Virus record (IMG/VR): IMGVR_UViG_3300044655_001100
Coordinates: 1 to 64,000 of that record
DNA from: a virus
Direction: 5' to 3' (one strand)
Length of the DNA stretch: 64,000 nt
Positions 43,761-50,863 of this stretch are shown here, one piece after another. A program made the translations under genes and the position numbers. How positions within the stretch are numbered: position 1 is the first letter of the stretch; every line of letters starts with the position of its first letter. Below the pieces are notes generated by a model. It made no database searches. It was not told the DNA's origin and saw only the letters and a list, made by a program, of their open reading frames with translations.

Positions 43761-44147
43761 TCAGTAGAATCCACCGCAGCTACGGCCATAATAACCGCCA
43801 TCACACTGCATATAGAAACCGCGAGGGCCGTAATAGTTGCCACCTTGATGAGGGAATTTTGCAATCCGGCCATCGCTGGCGCCACAAGCATAGCTTACAT
43901 AATACCAAGTAATTGGCCCCGGCATTGCGTCTGCAAAAAACCCACCAGATTTACTATGTGAATCTAATATTTGATAGTTGCCTTTGCATGTTGCTCTAGC
44001 CTCTTGATAGCAATCGCTAGAACTTCCCTGGCAGCTTGTCTGATGGATCTGACGACCATCTGGCCCTTGTGCAGATTGTGTCTCAGCATAAGCGGCTCCA
44101 ATCATAATCCAAATAAGAATTGCAAATACTAAAAATGCCAGTCTCAT
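43761..44147 (-). CDS. Secreted cysteine-rich protein
   Basis: 128 residues. A clear signal peptide (LAFLVFAILIWIMIGAAYA, cleavage after AYA) precedes a mature region with six cysteines (QTSCQGSSSDCYQEARATC, SYACGASDG, YMQCDGGYYGRSCGGFY). It should be exported and disulphide-bonded in the periplasm. Its small size, early-operon position and secretion suggest an envelope effector such as superinfection exclusion, but no homologue is recognised. Confidence 0.55.
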   Translation of the reverse strand: MRLAFLVFAILIWIMIGAAYAETQSAQGPDGRQIHQTSCQGSSSDCYQEARATCKGNYQILDSHSKSGGFFADAMPGPITWYYVSYACGASDGRIAKFPHQGGNYYGPRGFYMQCDGGYYGRSCGGFY

Positions 44148-44210
44148 CGTAAACTCCGTTGGTAAATGGGTGGGATAACAGACCCCACCCTATAGTTATT
44201 ATACGTTATG

Positions 44211-44633
44211 TCAAGCTGAGAAATCGATGTTGTTGTTGGCCTTGGCATTGTTATTGTTGGTCTTAGCCGTTACCACATTTGTAGCTTCTGGGAGCTTGGC
44301 CAGCACTGGTGATGTCTCACGCAGCAATTCATCCTCAAGACCCTTCTCAAGGATATTAGAGATCCGGTCGATTACAGGACTTGTAGAGCCACCAACTGGC
44401 GCCAAAGAAGAGTGCTCACTGGTTGATGTCTCTGGGCCTTCGAGATGCTGGATAGCCGATTCTACGGCCATTTGAACCCGCATGTCATTATCCCTAAATG
44501 GGCCATTGTATCCTATAGCATACAAAAGTTCACGAATAGCATTATTAATAATTGACTTTTGCCTAGCCTGTAGTGCCGGACCTGTTAAAGCACCATTGGT
44601 GACTGCCTTTAAGTTAGTTACGCTCAGCATCAT
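44211..44633 (-). CDS. Hypothetical protein with Asn-rich tail
   Basis: 140 residues: LQARQKSIINNAIRELLYAI then NDMRVQMAVESAIQHLEG then a linker and a low-complexity end (AKTNNNNAKANNNIDFSA). Mostly helical. Overlaps the start region of the next upstream gene by 20 bases. No family recognised. Confidence 0.5.
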   Translation of the reverse strand: MMLSVTNLKAVTNGALTGPALQARQKSIINNAIRELLYAIGYNGPFRDNDMRVQMAVESAIQHLEGPETSTSEHSSLAPVGGSTSPVIDRISNILEKGLEDELLRETSPVLAKLPEATNVVTAKTNNNNAKANNNIDFSA

Positions 44634-44787
44634 TTTTCTCCTTTATATGCACCGTTATTTTCTTTTTAGGGGCATTGGTGCGGCGCTCCCAAACCGGCGT
44701 GTTCCACCATTTCTTAAATGTTGGCCACACCTCAGCTACAAATGCCGCACAGCAAATCGCTGTTACAGCAATTCCAATCCAAATCAT
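44614..44787 (-). CDS. Small membrane protein
   Basis: 57 residues from ATG 44787, which overlaps the upstream stop. IWIGIAVTAICCAAFVAEVW is a transmembrane segment, followed by a basic cytoplasmic-type tail (RRTNAPKKKITVHIKEKN). The longer in-frame start lies inside the upstream gene and is less likely. Confidence 0.5.
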   Translation of the reverse strand: MIWIGIAVTAICCAAFVAEVWPTFKKWWNTPVWERRTNAPKKKITVHIKEKNDAERN

Positions 44788-45098
44788 TGTGTATCCTCTA
44801 TCCAATTCTTTAATGCCCCTTCGTAGCGGAACCATTGTCCTTGGTGTCTGTAATGCTCAAATGATTTTTCAATTTCACCCAATAATTTTATTCCGCCTGG
44901 TATTTCTTTTATTATTGTAAGCTCAAAAGGGCAGTTAGATTGCAAATCTTTTAAAAACCATTTTGTGCTTGACGATCTGCAAAGCCTGACAAAGTTCTCA
45001 CATTTAACAAATAATATTTTTTCGTTTACTAGCTGTCTCAATCGACGTTTTTTTGCATCACATATATCATCTTCCTCGTAGTTTAATGAACTAAGCAT
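44784..45098 (-). CDS. Degenerate GIY-YIG-like protein (T5orf172/Mug113 type)
   Basis: 104 residues. The C-terminal half LQSNCPFELTIIKEIPGGIK then EIEKSFEHYRHQGQWFRYEG matches the second half of the GIY-YIG family of the form LQtgcP.elrll..ipg...E..lH..f...r..GEWF. The first half, where GIY and the KIG.s...R catalytic segment should be, reads KILFVKCENFVRLCRSSSTK and has lost the GIY tyrosine and probably the catalytic arginine. The conserved E is kept. It is a pseudo-enzyme or a repurposed DNA-binding protein. Confidence 0.55.
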   Translation of the reverse strand: MLSSLNYEEDDICDAKKRRLRQLVNEKILFVKCENFVRLCRSSSTKWFLKDLQSNCPFELTIIKEIPGGIKLLGEIEKSFEHYRHQGQWFRYEGALKNWIEDTQ

Positions 45099-45107
45099 AC
45101 TAATCTC

Positions 45108-45464
45108 CTACTCAAACATTGGCTTTCTTGGCGGAAGTTCTAATTTTGGCTTTTTCTCTTTTTTAGCAAAACCTCTTGATTGTATTTTTTGTTTTGAGGG
45201 CGCCGCCCCTAAATGTTTGGCCTCTACTCTCTTTGCCTTGGCTATACGAGCCACATCATCTTTAGTCTTTTCAGAATGGCATGGGAGACATAGCAAGCGG
45301 CTATTTTCAAATGTGGGCTCTCCTAAAAGCCCGTCAGCCCTAATGTGATCAATCTGCCATTTCCGGCATGGAAGACCACAAAGATCACAATAGGTGACAC
45401 CATCCTTAGTCGCCGCTTTTATGCGCTCAACTATAATAGCTTTAGTAAAATTACGCCTTACCAT
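45108..45464 (-). CDS. HNH endonuclease
   Basis: 118 residues. GVTYCDLCGLPCRKWQIDHI then SRLLCLPCHSEKTKDDVARI is a complete classical HNH with two CxxC zinc pairs and the DH..N..H catalytic set (IDHI, EN, CHSEK). The C-terminus is basic (RGFAKKEKKPKLELPPRKP). This form is typical of phage HNH proteins linked to packaging or recombination rather than homing. It overlaps the upstream gene by 14 bases. Confidence 0.8.
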   Translation of the reverse strand: MVRRNFTKAIIVERIKAATKDGVTYCDLCGLPCRKWQIDHIRADGLLGEPTFENSRLLCLPCHSEKTKDDVARIAKAKRVEAKHLGAAPSKQKIQSRGFAKKEKKPKLELPPRKPMFE

Positions 45465-45750
45465 ATTTAATCTTCATAGCTTTCAATGCGTCATCTGTTC
45501 CATATGCTGGTGTAATTCTAACTGGGTCTTTAGAGCTTGGGCCTTGTGTTTCCCAAAACTTTAATGGTGCCCTATTAACTTCCAGTTCTTTCACCATAGA
45601 CTCCGCTTCACTAATAAAAACACGAATTGAACTATTAGTGACTTCAGAGATCGTCAACTTATTCTTTTTTGTAAATGATTTAAGCTTTCGGGCCACGCTT
45701 GCCTCAAGACGGGTGCTAAACCCAACAAGCTTTGCTTTTCTTTTCTTCAT
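45451..45750 (-). CDS. Small protein with ribbon-helix-helix-like N-terminus
   Basis: 99 residues. KLVGFSTRLEASVARKLKSF then TKKNKLTISEVTNSSIRVFI fits a strand-helix-helix DNA-binding fold. The C-terminal half (PLKFWETQGPSSKDPVRITP) is of unknown structure. Overlaps upstream by ATGA. Possibly an early regulator. Confidence 0.45.
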   Translation of the reverse strand: MKKRKAKLVGFSTRLEASVARKLKSFTKKNKLTISEVTNSSIRVFISEAESMVKELEVNRAPLKFWETQGPSSKDPVRITPAYGTDDALKAMKIKYGKA

Positions 45751-46088
45751 CCTATTCTCCGTTCAATTCTTGATGTTGCTTCACGGCTTACCTCTTCGCT
45801 AAACCGCATTCTTAAATAGTCTAATTGGACTTTGGCTTTGTTCGCTTTAGTCCTGGCGGTGACTGTATCTTCAACCAGCCGGAGCCAGTCGTCGGAGGCT
45901 TTAACTCTTGCTTCTGCTCTGGAGATTGGGATGTCACCGTGGTCTGCCATCCATTGTGAGAGGATACTACTTTTTGAGTCTTCGAGGAGTCGTGCTGCAT
46001 GATCAAGATCAACCCATTCCTCTGCCGCTATCCGATAGAGTTCAGATAGCGGCATATCGTTTTTGTTAAGGTCAGATACCCCATTCAT
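45747..46088 (-). CDS. Conserved phage protein linked to ERF recombination cassette
   Basis: 113 residues: LSELYRIAAEEWVDLDHAAR then SSILSQWMADHGDIPISRAE then VKASDDWLRLVEDTVTARTK then KAKVQLDYLRMRFSEE. I recognise this helical family from many phages, regularly encoded beside ERF or other annealing proteins. Likely an accessory of recombination or replication. It overlaps the upstream gene by 17 bases. Confidence 0.6.
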   Translation of the reverse strand: MNGVSDLNKNDMPLSELYRIAAEEWVDLDHAARLLEDSKSSILSQWMADHGDIPISRAEARVKASDDWLRLVEDTVTARTKANKAKVQLDYLRMRFSEEVSREATSRIERRIG

Positions 46089-46314
46089 TATCGTCTCTGC
46101 TCACTTGTTTGGCAGGAGCACCGCCCATGCCTTGTGGCTCCGATACCGAAACGCTCAAGAACTTCTTGCCGGCTTTAGATGTCTTCTTCCAACCAGCAAG
46201 ACGATACTCTTTGCCTTCGACATTTAACTTTCCTGTAAAGTCAGGTGATTTCTCTGTTTTCTTTTCGTCTACAGGGAAAAGAGTTCCGGTATTGGTGTTA
46301 TCGTACTCAGCCAT
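46072..46314 (-). CDS. DUF736-like or small OB-type protein
   Basis: 80 residues. DFTGKLNVEGKEYRLAGWKK then SKAGKKFLSVSVSEPQG follows the G.L....kY.laGw.k.....F.svs pattern of small beta proteins such as DUF736, found next to phage recombination genes. Single-strand DNA binding is possible but not shown. Confidence 0.5.
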   Translation of the reverse strand: MAEYDNTNTGTLFPVDEKKTEKSPDFTGKLNVEGKEYRLAGWKKTSKAGKKFLSVSVSEPQGMGGAPAKQVSRDDNEWGI

Positions 46315-46942
46315 TTACATGCTCCTTAAGTGCTGCTTCTACTTGGTTATAAACTTTAGTTACTTCCTGTACGTGTTCCTTGTGCAAAGAACGCTTTATG
46401 CTTCCATTTGCTTTTTTCCATGCTTCTAACTCATCGTTAGATGTAACTTCGTAAAGACTCTCAACAGCCTTATCCATTAGGTTCTTAGATTCAGTATCGC
46501 TTAAGACTTTAACCTGTGGCTTAACGTCTGGAAGAATATCTTTGTCATGGCTATCCGCATCCTTCTCGCCAGTAGGCACCTTGAAGATAGCTCTCAAGAA
46601 ATACTTCTCAGCATAGGACTGAGCCGAAGCATAAGCCTGTGGGCCAGAAGCTTTGACAGTCACTTGGCGATGGATAGGGCCATAGCTGTCACCCTCCTCG
46701 CTAACCAGATGCAGTTCATAATTAGCTGTCAGATAGCCCTTGTCTGTGACTACGCTAACCTCATCAATGATCACAAATATGCCAGCCTCAGCCATGATAG
46801 GGCCAAGAGCCTCATAAAAGCTGTCAACGGTTACATAGTTGTAGTTAGCAAATTCATTGCGTTTGTCATGGTGCAGCTTTTTGATATTGCGCTTTACCGC
46901 AATGACCTTAACCGCAACGGTCTTTGGCATGGTTGGCATCAC
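46307..46942 (-). CDS. ERF-family single-strand annealing protein
   Basis: 211 residues. IKKLHHDKRNEFANYNYVTV then DSFYEALGPIMAEAGIFVII then ASGPQAYASAQSYAEKYFLR then IFKVPTGEKDADSHD is the ERF superfamily pattern (ARIA..l..i.Kd..n....Y.y.s......i.p.l.e.g......a.sYa.Ry.l...l.i....DD). The C-terminal part is helical. Acts in homologous recombination by annealing single strands, paired with the YqaJ-type exonuclease whose gene overlaps it by 4 bases. Confidence 0.85.
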   Translation of the reverse strand: MMPTMPKTVAVKVIAVKRNIKKLHHDKRNEFANYNYVTVDSFYEALGPIMAEAGIFVIIDEVSVVTDKGYLTANYELHLVSEEGDSYGPIHRQVTVKASGPQAYASAQSYAEKYFLRAIFKVPTGEKDADSHDKDILPDVKPQVKVLSDTESKNLMDKAVESLYEVTSNDELEAWKKANGSIKRSLHKEHVQEVTKVYNQVEAALKEHVNG

Positions 46943-47586
46943 TTGACTCCTTCGATATGGTTGAATTTAGCGTTTTCGAGTTTCTTGATCTCTTCATCAA
47001 CTTCTTTAAGGAAGTTAACAACGATCTCTTCCAACTGAGCGATAAACAAATCATCCCGCTCTATACGCTCAAGGTAGATGCGGTATTGCTCTGGCAAGCG
47101 TGGATCAAACGACATAAAGTCACAAAACTTTCTGCCTGTACAAGCCATCTGCCATTGGACTTGAAAGTTATGGTCTTCCGGCATCTTGTTTTCACGCAAT
47201 GTCAAAACATGCGTAACCGTAGTAGGGCATTTGATTTCCAAAAGTCCATCGGTTCCTACTAGACCATCGGGGGATGCCCCAGCACGTTCGATACGTGGAT
47301 GTTTGACAAATGGCGCATCCGTAACATTGTCCCATACAATTTCACGATATGCTTCACGGGCCATTTCCTCAGTGTCAATGCCATGCTGCATAGCTTCTGA
47401 CGTTGGTATCTTAATTGATACACCAGTGATAATCTCAGCGATTAGCTGGTTTTTATACGTCTCACGGGTTGCATAAAAGCTACCGTTCTTTTGCTTCTTA
47501 GCAATATCCTTAAGCTTAGATGCAGTTACCAAACCACGGCGCTGCTCAAACCATGCCGTACTGCGTTGTGCAATTTCGTTTTCCAT
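46939..47586 (-). CDS. YqaJ-type (lambda exonuclease-like) recombination nuclease
   Basis: 215 residues. QRSTAWFEQRRGLVTASKLK is the N-terminal signature. The catalytic set is GASPDGLVG (D107) and LLEIKCP (E117, K119), then NFQVQWQMACTGRKFCDFMS. This is the PD-(D/E)XK 5'-3' exonuclease that makes 3' single strands for ERF to anneal. ATGA overlap with the ERF gene suggests co-translation. Confidence 0.9.
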   Translation of the reverse strand: MENEIAQRSTAWFEQRRGLVTASKLKDIAKKQKNGSFYATRETYKNQLIAEIITGVSIKIPTSEAMQHGIDTEEMAREAYREIVWDNVTDAPFVKHPRIERAGASPDGLVGTDGLLEIKCPTTVTHVLTLRENKMPEDHNFQVQWQMACTGRKFCDFMSFDPRLPEQYRIYLERIERDDLFIAQLEEIVVNFLKEVDEEIKKLENAKFNHIEGVK

Positions 47587-47597
47587 TACAATGCTCC

Positions 47598-47867
47598 TTA
47601 GAAATCTATCTCGTCTAAAGCCAGTTCTTCTTCTTCTTTAGTCATTGGCGTAATTACTGACTGAAATGCTGAGTTAAAAGCATTTACACCATTGCGCAAA
47701 GCATTACGCAAAAGTTGATGGTCGGATGGATCTATTGCGGGAAATGTAACTCGAACTGAACCAAAATCTTTTGATTGATCAGTAAGACTTAACGTAACGG
47801 AATAGCTATCTTCACTAAAAGATAACGAAAATGTTTTGTCTGAATACACGATTGTGTAGGGTCGCAT
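47598..47867 (-). CDS. Small hypothetical protein, first gene of early leftward operon
   Basis: 89 residues, with CGGAGCTTACTGATG as ribosome-binding site. Beta-rich N-terminus (TIVYSDKTFSLSFSEDSYSV, TLSLTDQSKDFGSVRVTF) and acidic end (MTKEEEELALDEIDF). It opens the recombination cassette behind the promoter at 47906-47934. No family recognised. Confidence 0.5.
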   Translation of the reverse strand: MRPYTIVYSDKTFSLSFSEDSYSVTLSLTDQSKDFGSVRVTFPAIDPSDHQLLRNALRNGVNAFNSAFQSVITPMTKEEEELALDEIDF

Positions 47868-47878
47868 CAGTAAGCTCC

Positions 47879-47915
47879 GTTGTAAGCATGTTGTAAGATG
47901 TAAGATGATTACAAC
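47879..47915. promoter_or_regulatory. Repeated GTTGTAAG sites, operator candidate
   Basis: GTTGTAAG occurs at 47879-47886 and 47890-47897 as direct repeats 11 bases apart, and TTACAAC at 47909-47915 in inverted orientation. The cluster covers the -10 region and start of the leftward promoter, so a repressor could bind here. Which repressor is unknown. Confidence 0.4.
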
Positions 47916-47934
47916 GTGTATAATTAGGTGTCAA
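47906..47934 (-). promoter_or_regulatory. Sigma70-like leftward promoter
   Basis: On the minus strand TTGACA (47934-47929), 17 bases, TAATCA (47911-47906). The -35 is a perfect consensus; the -10 is weak, which suits a regulated promoter. It lies within the end of the methyltransferase gene and drives the small gene at 47598 plus the ERF/exonuclease genes. Confidence 0.5.
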
Positions 47935-48712
47935 GGCGTTTTGTATAATATTCTTCGTGCTTCTTGATAGCCAACCCAATTATCTCTGGTATCTGAGGAA
48001 CTACAGCATTTCCTAGGGCTCTAGTTCTGTCCATCCGGTTGGAAACCCCATGAGCCACTCGATGAATGGCGGGTTCACATGGCCATCCCCCTTTTTCCAT
48101 CCTACGGATAACGCTACTTGTGTACCTAGATGAGAAGACTTTTCTATCGGTCTGAGATCCCCCCGATGATTCTGATTCCGGCATGTCATCCCCATCACCG
48201 AATCCGATGCCTTGGGGGTAGGCCACAATCCAGACTCTCTCACGGATGTGCGGTGCGCCAATGCTGGCCGCCGATATGCTTTCCCATTCTGCGTCATACC
48301 CGATCTCGGCCAAATCTCCGAGAACGGTGTCCATTCCTCTAGCAAGCAACCCTGGGACGTTTTCCACGATGACGTATCTGGGTCGTATTTCGCTAATAAG
48401 TCTGGCGAATTCTGACCATAATCCGCTGCGCTTTCCTTCAATCCCATTTTTTGCGCCAGCTGTGCTAACGTCCTGGCACGGGAACCCCCCACAGATTGCC
48501 TCAACGGTGATTCCGTCTCTTCTAAGTTGCTCTCCTGAAATAGTGGTAACGTCTTCATAAAGCGGAACCTCTGGCCAATGCTTGGATAAAACTTTTTTAC
48601 AAAACGGATCTATTTCACAAAAGGCTACAGTCTGAAAAGCTTGGGACCTTTCGAGCCCCAAGCTAAACCCACCAATGCCAGAAAATAAATCAAGCAGTTT
48701 TATAGGAGCCAT
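47924..48712 (-). CDS. DNA C5-cytosine methyltransferase
   Basis: 262 residues from the ATG that overlaps the ATPase stop (TGATG). Motif I LLDLFSGIGGFSLGLE, motif IV GGFPCQDVSTAG with the catalytic Cys, motif VI VIVENVPGL, motif VIII GAPHIRERVWIVA, motif X ALGNAVVPQI. The target-recognition part between VIII and X is short. No cognate restriction enzyme is adjacent; instead it is coupled to a GHKL ATPase. It may protect phage DNA from host restriction or act with the ATPase. A second long frame (48013-48558) overlaps it. Confidence 0.9.
   Translation of the reverse strand: MAPIKLLDLFSGIGGFSLGLERSQAFQTVAFCEIDPFCKKVLSKHWPEVPLYEDVTTISGEQLRRDGITVEAICGGFPCQDVSTAGAKNGIEGKRSGLWSEFARLISEIRPRYVIVENVPGLLARGMDTVLGDLAEIGYDAEWESISAASIGAPHIRERVWIVAYPQGIGFGDGDDMPESESSGGSQTDRKVFSSRYTSSVIRRMEKGGWPCEPAIHRVAHGVSNRMDRTRALGNAVVPQIPEIIGLAIKKHEEYYTKRLDT
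48013..48558 (-). CDS. Overlapping +1-frame ORF inside C5-methyltransferase gene (WPTP/WLMGFP family)
   Basis: 181 residues lying wholly inside the methyltransferase gene, in the +1 frame. Motifs: LLAKYDPDTSSWKTSQGCL, FSEIWPRSGMTQNGKAYRR, GLWPTPKASDS and NPPFIEWLMGFPTGWTELE at the end. The same motifs occur in the +1-frame ORF inside the other methyltransferase (58449-59606). I recall such WPTP..D/WLMGFP sequences as separately annotated phage proteins. An AGAGG lies about 10 bases before its ATG. Whether it is translated is unknown; constraint from the methyltransferase frame is the alternative. Confidence 0.4.
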   Translation of the reverse strand: MKTLPLFQESNLEETESPLRQSVGGSRARTLAQLAQKMGLKESAADYGQNSPDLLAKYDPDTSSWKTSQGCLLEEWTPFSEIWPRSGMTQNGKAYRRPALAHRTSVRESGLWPTPKASDSVMGMTCRNQNHRGDLRPIEKSSHLGTQVALSVGWKKGDGHVNPPFIEWLMGFPTGWTELEP

Positions 48713-50583
48713 CAAGATGCCTGTTTCAGTGATGTCACATTGTAGCGCGACATTTTTAACATGGCATCGCTCATCATATCTTCCCAAAATCCTGCCGATA
48801 CGGACAAACTTTCTGGAGAATACCCTTTTTCAATCGAAGAGCTAGACCAAATACCTTCTATTTCATTGCTTCGTGCAGTTATCCACGCACTACCAACTAA
48901 GTATTCAAATTGCTCTTTAATTTTTTCTCTTGCTGCTTCTCTCATTTCAGCTTGATCTGGGTATCCAGGGTAATGATTGCATAACGCTTCCCATGCATCA
49001 TTAAACCATTTGTGATTTAGATTAAGATATAGCGTATTGTTTCCATCATAAGACGCAAACATACCGGCGCCAATTTTTGTTAGAATATCTTCCTCATCAT
49101 CAAGCCATTGTGGGTCTGGCATAATGTAAAGATTTTCATCATATTTTATTTTACGTTGTCCTCTTTTAGCTATATTAATACGAATAGTATCGTTGTTTGG
49201 TGGGTTAGGGTTTGGTGGAGTTGGAGGTCTTGGTTTCCACGGCCTATGAATTCTAACACGTTCTGCGGTTTCATCATCGGAAGCTTCTTCTCCTTCCTTA
49301 GAAACTTGAGGGGTTGTTTTCTTTAATTTCAATCTGTCCAGCTTTTCCTGCAGGCGTTTTTTGGATTTCTCACTGGAAGATATGCTTTTGTCGTATTCCT
49401 TAATTTTATCCAATACCCATTGCGGTCTGTATTCCCACATAATCTCACTAAAATCTTCAAGCTTTACCTCCTCGTCTGGTTTATCCGTATAGGATAGAAA
49501 TGAACGGTCGCTGCTTGAAGCAATATTAAGATAATTATCCGGCAACTCTACGATAACTGATATAAATCTCCAACCAAAACGAATCCCTAACTTATGGGCG
49601 CAATCAGACCATTTCTGTTTTGTAGTATTTGAGCGTAAGTCATAAAATTCGTTTTTATAAACAATGCCTCCACGACTGCCAAATGAAAACATATTGCCGT
49701 CTTCTGCCCTTGTTCCAGATCTATTGGGTGATTTTGGATCATGGAAAAAATGAATTTTAATTCCATCTTGGCATCTAACAATATCGTGTTTATCCCACCA
49801 TGCAGATCCATCCTGCTTAATTCTATTATCCATAGCGGTCATAGTCCAGAATTGACGTGGACTCATCTCATCTGGTCTACTATGAGTTCCTTGGTGAAAA
49901 CGTATTTCCGCATTCTCTGGTATTCTAAAATAACGATTGAATAAATATAGGCCAAGCCAAAGCTGATCTTCTTTTACTTTTGGATCATAGGGATAAAAAC
50001 AAGTATTTTGATTATACTCGTTACCAAATAGCGTCACTTCCGTCCATTCATCTTCTGTAGAATAGCGACCTTCTTGAGCAACGATATCAGTAACATCATC
50101 AATTGTATCAGTTGTTCCATCTTCATATTGGTATTTCATTCTTCCATATGTTTTACCGTCATCTGAAAGCTTTAATATTGTTTCATGTACAGAACCTTGT
50201 CGGCATGATCGTATTCTAAGACCTTTTTTATTTGATTTAAGAGAGGCTATCTTGGCGCCAATTCCATAATTATCCGTGAGAGATCTAATTTTATTTAACA
50301 CTACTGAAAGATCTGACATTAAATGTAGATCTTTTCGGCTCATGCCTGGCCCATTATTCCAGATGGAAAGTTTAGGGGCATCCCCTAATTCTGGAATAAA
50401 TGTAGGATAAAATCTTATAAATCCTTTTCCAGAAACGTCTTGAGTAGAAGCCTCAATTGCGTTTTGAGTTAACTCTCGCATCATCATACCGGACGGGCAT
50501 TTTTCAATGTCGCGATAAATGGAAAATTCTTCGCCACCATCAGAAGCGTATTTTAGTGGATCAACATCATTGTATGATGCCAT
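48712..50583 (-). CDS. GHKL (MORC/Hsp90-like) ATPase
   Basis: 623 residues. N-terminal ATP-binding motifs: N-box RELTQNAIEAS (E37, N41), G1 box IWNNGPGMS (74-82; the usual Asp is Asn76) and G2 box DNYGIGAK (104-111). The middle contains a transducer-like region, then a coiled coil (about 405-430), a proline-rich linker (HRPWKPRPPTPPNPNPP) and a C-terminal domain with DPQWLDDEEDILTKI and EQFEYLVGSAWIT. MutL/MORC-type GHKL ATPases were described as partners in restriction-modification loci (Iyer, Abhiman and Aravind 2008). It is coupled by TGATG to a C5-methyltransferase. Role inferred: DNA-level silencing, defence or counter-defence. Confidence 0.7.
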   Translation of the reverse strand: MASYNDVDPLKYASDGGEEFSIYRDIEKCPSGMMMRELTQNAIEASTQDVSGKGFIRFYPTFIPELGDAPKLSIWNNGPGMSRKDLHLMSDLSVVLNKIRSLTDNYGIGAKIASLKSNKKGLRIRSCRQGSVHETILKLSDDGKTYGRMKYQYEDGTTDTIDDVTDIVAQEGRYSTEDEWTEVTLFGNEYNQNTCFYPYDPKVKEDQLWLGLYLFNRYFRIPENAEIRFHQGTHSRPDEMSPRQFWTMTAMDNRIKQDGSAWWDKHDIVRCQDGIKIHFFHDPKSPNRSGTRAEDGNMFSFGSRGGIVYKNEFYDLRSNTTKQKWSDCAHKLGIRFGWRFISVIVELPDNYLNIASSSDRSFLSYTDKPDEEVKLEDFSEIMWEYRPQWVLDKIKEYDKSISSSEKSKKRLQEKLDRLKLKKTTPQVSKEGEEASDDETAERVRIHRPWKPRPPTPPNPNPPNNDTIRINIAKRGQRKIKYDENLYIMPDPQWLDDEEDILTKIGAGMFASYDGNNTLYLNLNHKWFNDAWEALCNHYPGYPDQAEMREAAREKIKEQFEYLVGSAWITARSNEIEGIWSSSSIEKGYSPESLSVSAGFWEDMMSDAMLKMSRYNVTSLKQAS

Positions 50584-50584
50584 T

Positions 50585-50743
50585 TTATATTCCTTTTTTT
50601 TGATTGGCTTGAAAATAAACGGGTTGTGATATTTCTTGAGAAATCATTGCACCAACCCCGTAATTTTGTTTTTTATTTAATTTACCCAACCAACTAATTG
50701 GGTCGTACATCAGTTTTCTTTTTTTGTTCTTTGAACAATTCAC
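50585..50743 (-). CDS. Small basic protein upstream of GHKL ATPase
   Basis: 52 residues from GTG 50743, which has AAAAGGGGG 5-6 bases upstream. The in-frame ATG at 50791 lies inside the predicted promoter and cannot be used from it. NCSKNKKRKLMYDPISWLGK then KKQNYGVGAMISQEISQPVY. It ends 1 base before the ATPase ATG and contains its ribosome-binding site (AAGGA), so translation is probably coupled. No family recognised. Confidence 0.4.
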   Translation of the reverse strand: MNCSKNKKRKLMYDPISWLGKLNKKQNYGVGAMISQEISQPVYFQANQKKGI

Positions 50744-50775
50744 ATCAACCCCCTTTTGTAGACGAACTTCATGCC

Positions 50776-50804
50776 GATATACGATATGCATAGATTAGCG
50801 TCAA
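50776..50804 (-). promoter_or_regulatory. Sigma70-like promoter for ATPase/methyltransferase operon
   Basis: On the minus strand TTGACG (50804-50799), 17 bases, TATATC (50781-50776). It would start transcription near 50769, upstream of the small gene, the GHKL ATPase and the methyltransferase. Confidence 0.5.
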
Positions 50805-50810
50805 TATGCA

Positions 50811-50863
50811 GAATGGATAATTATTCTGTTGCGTGATTATTCTACATAGTGTAATGAAGGAAA
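50811..50863. promoter_or_regulatory. Divergent control region with repeated TTATTCT
   Basis: Between the leftward ATPase operon and the rightward Cro-like gene. AGAAT and ATTCT flank an 8-base centre near 50811-50828, and TTATTCT is repeated about 17 bases further right. These could be operators for the Cro-like protein encoded immediately to the right. AAGGAAA precedes its ATG. Confidence 0.4.

Noticed and set aside
45821-46012. 63-codon minus-strand frame inside the recombination-linked gene
   Set aside because: Fully inside a recognised gene and of low-complexity composition.
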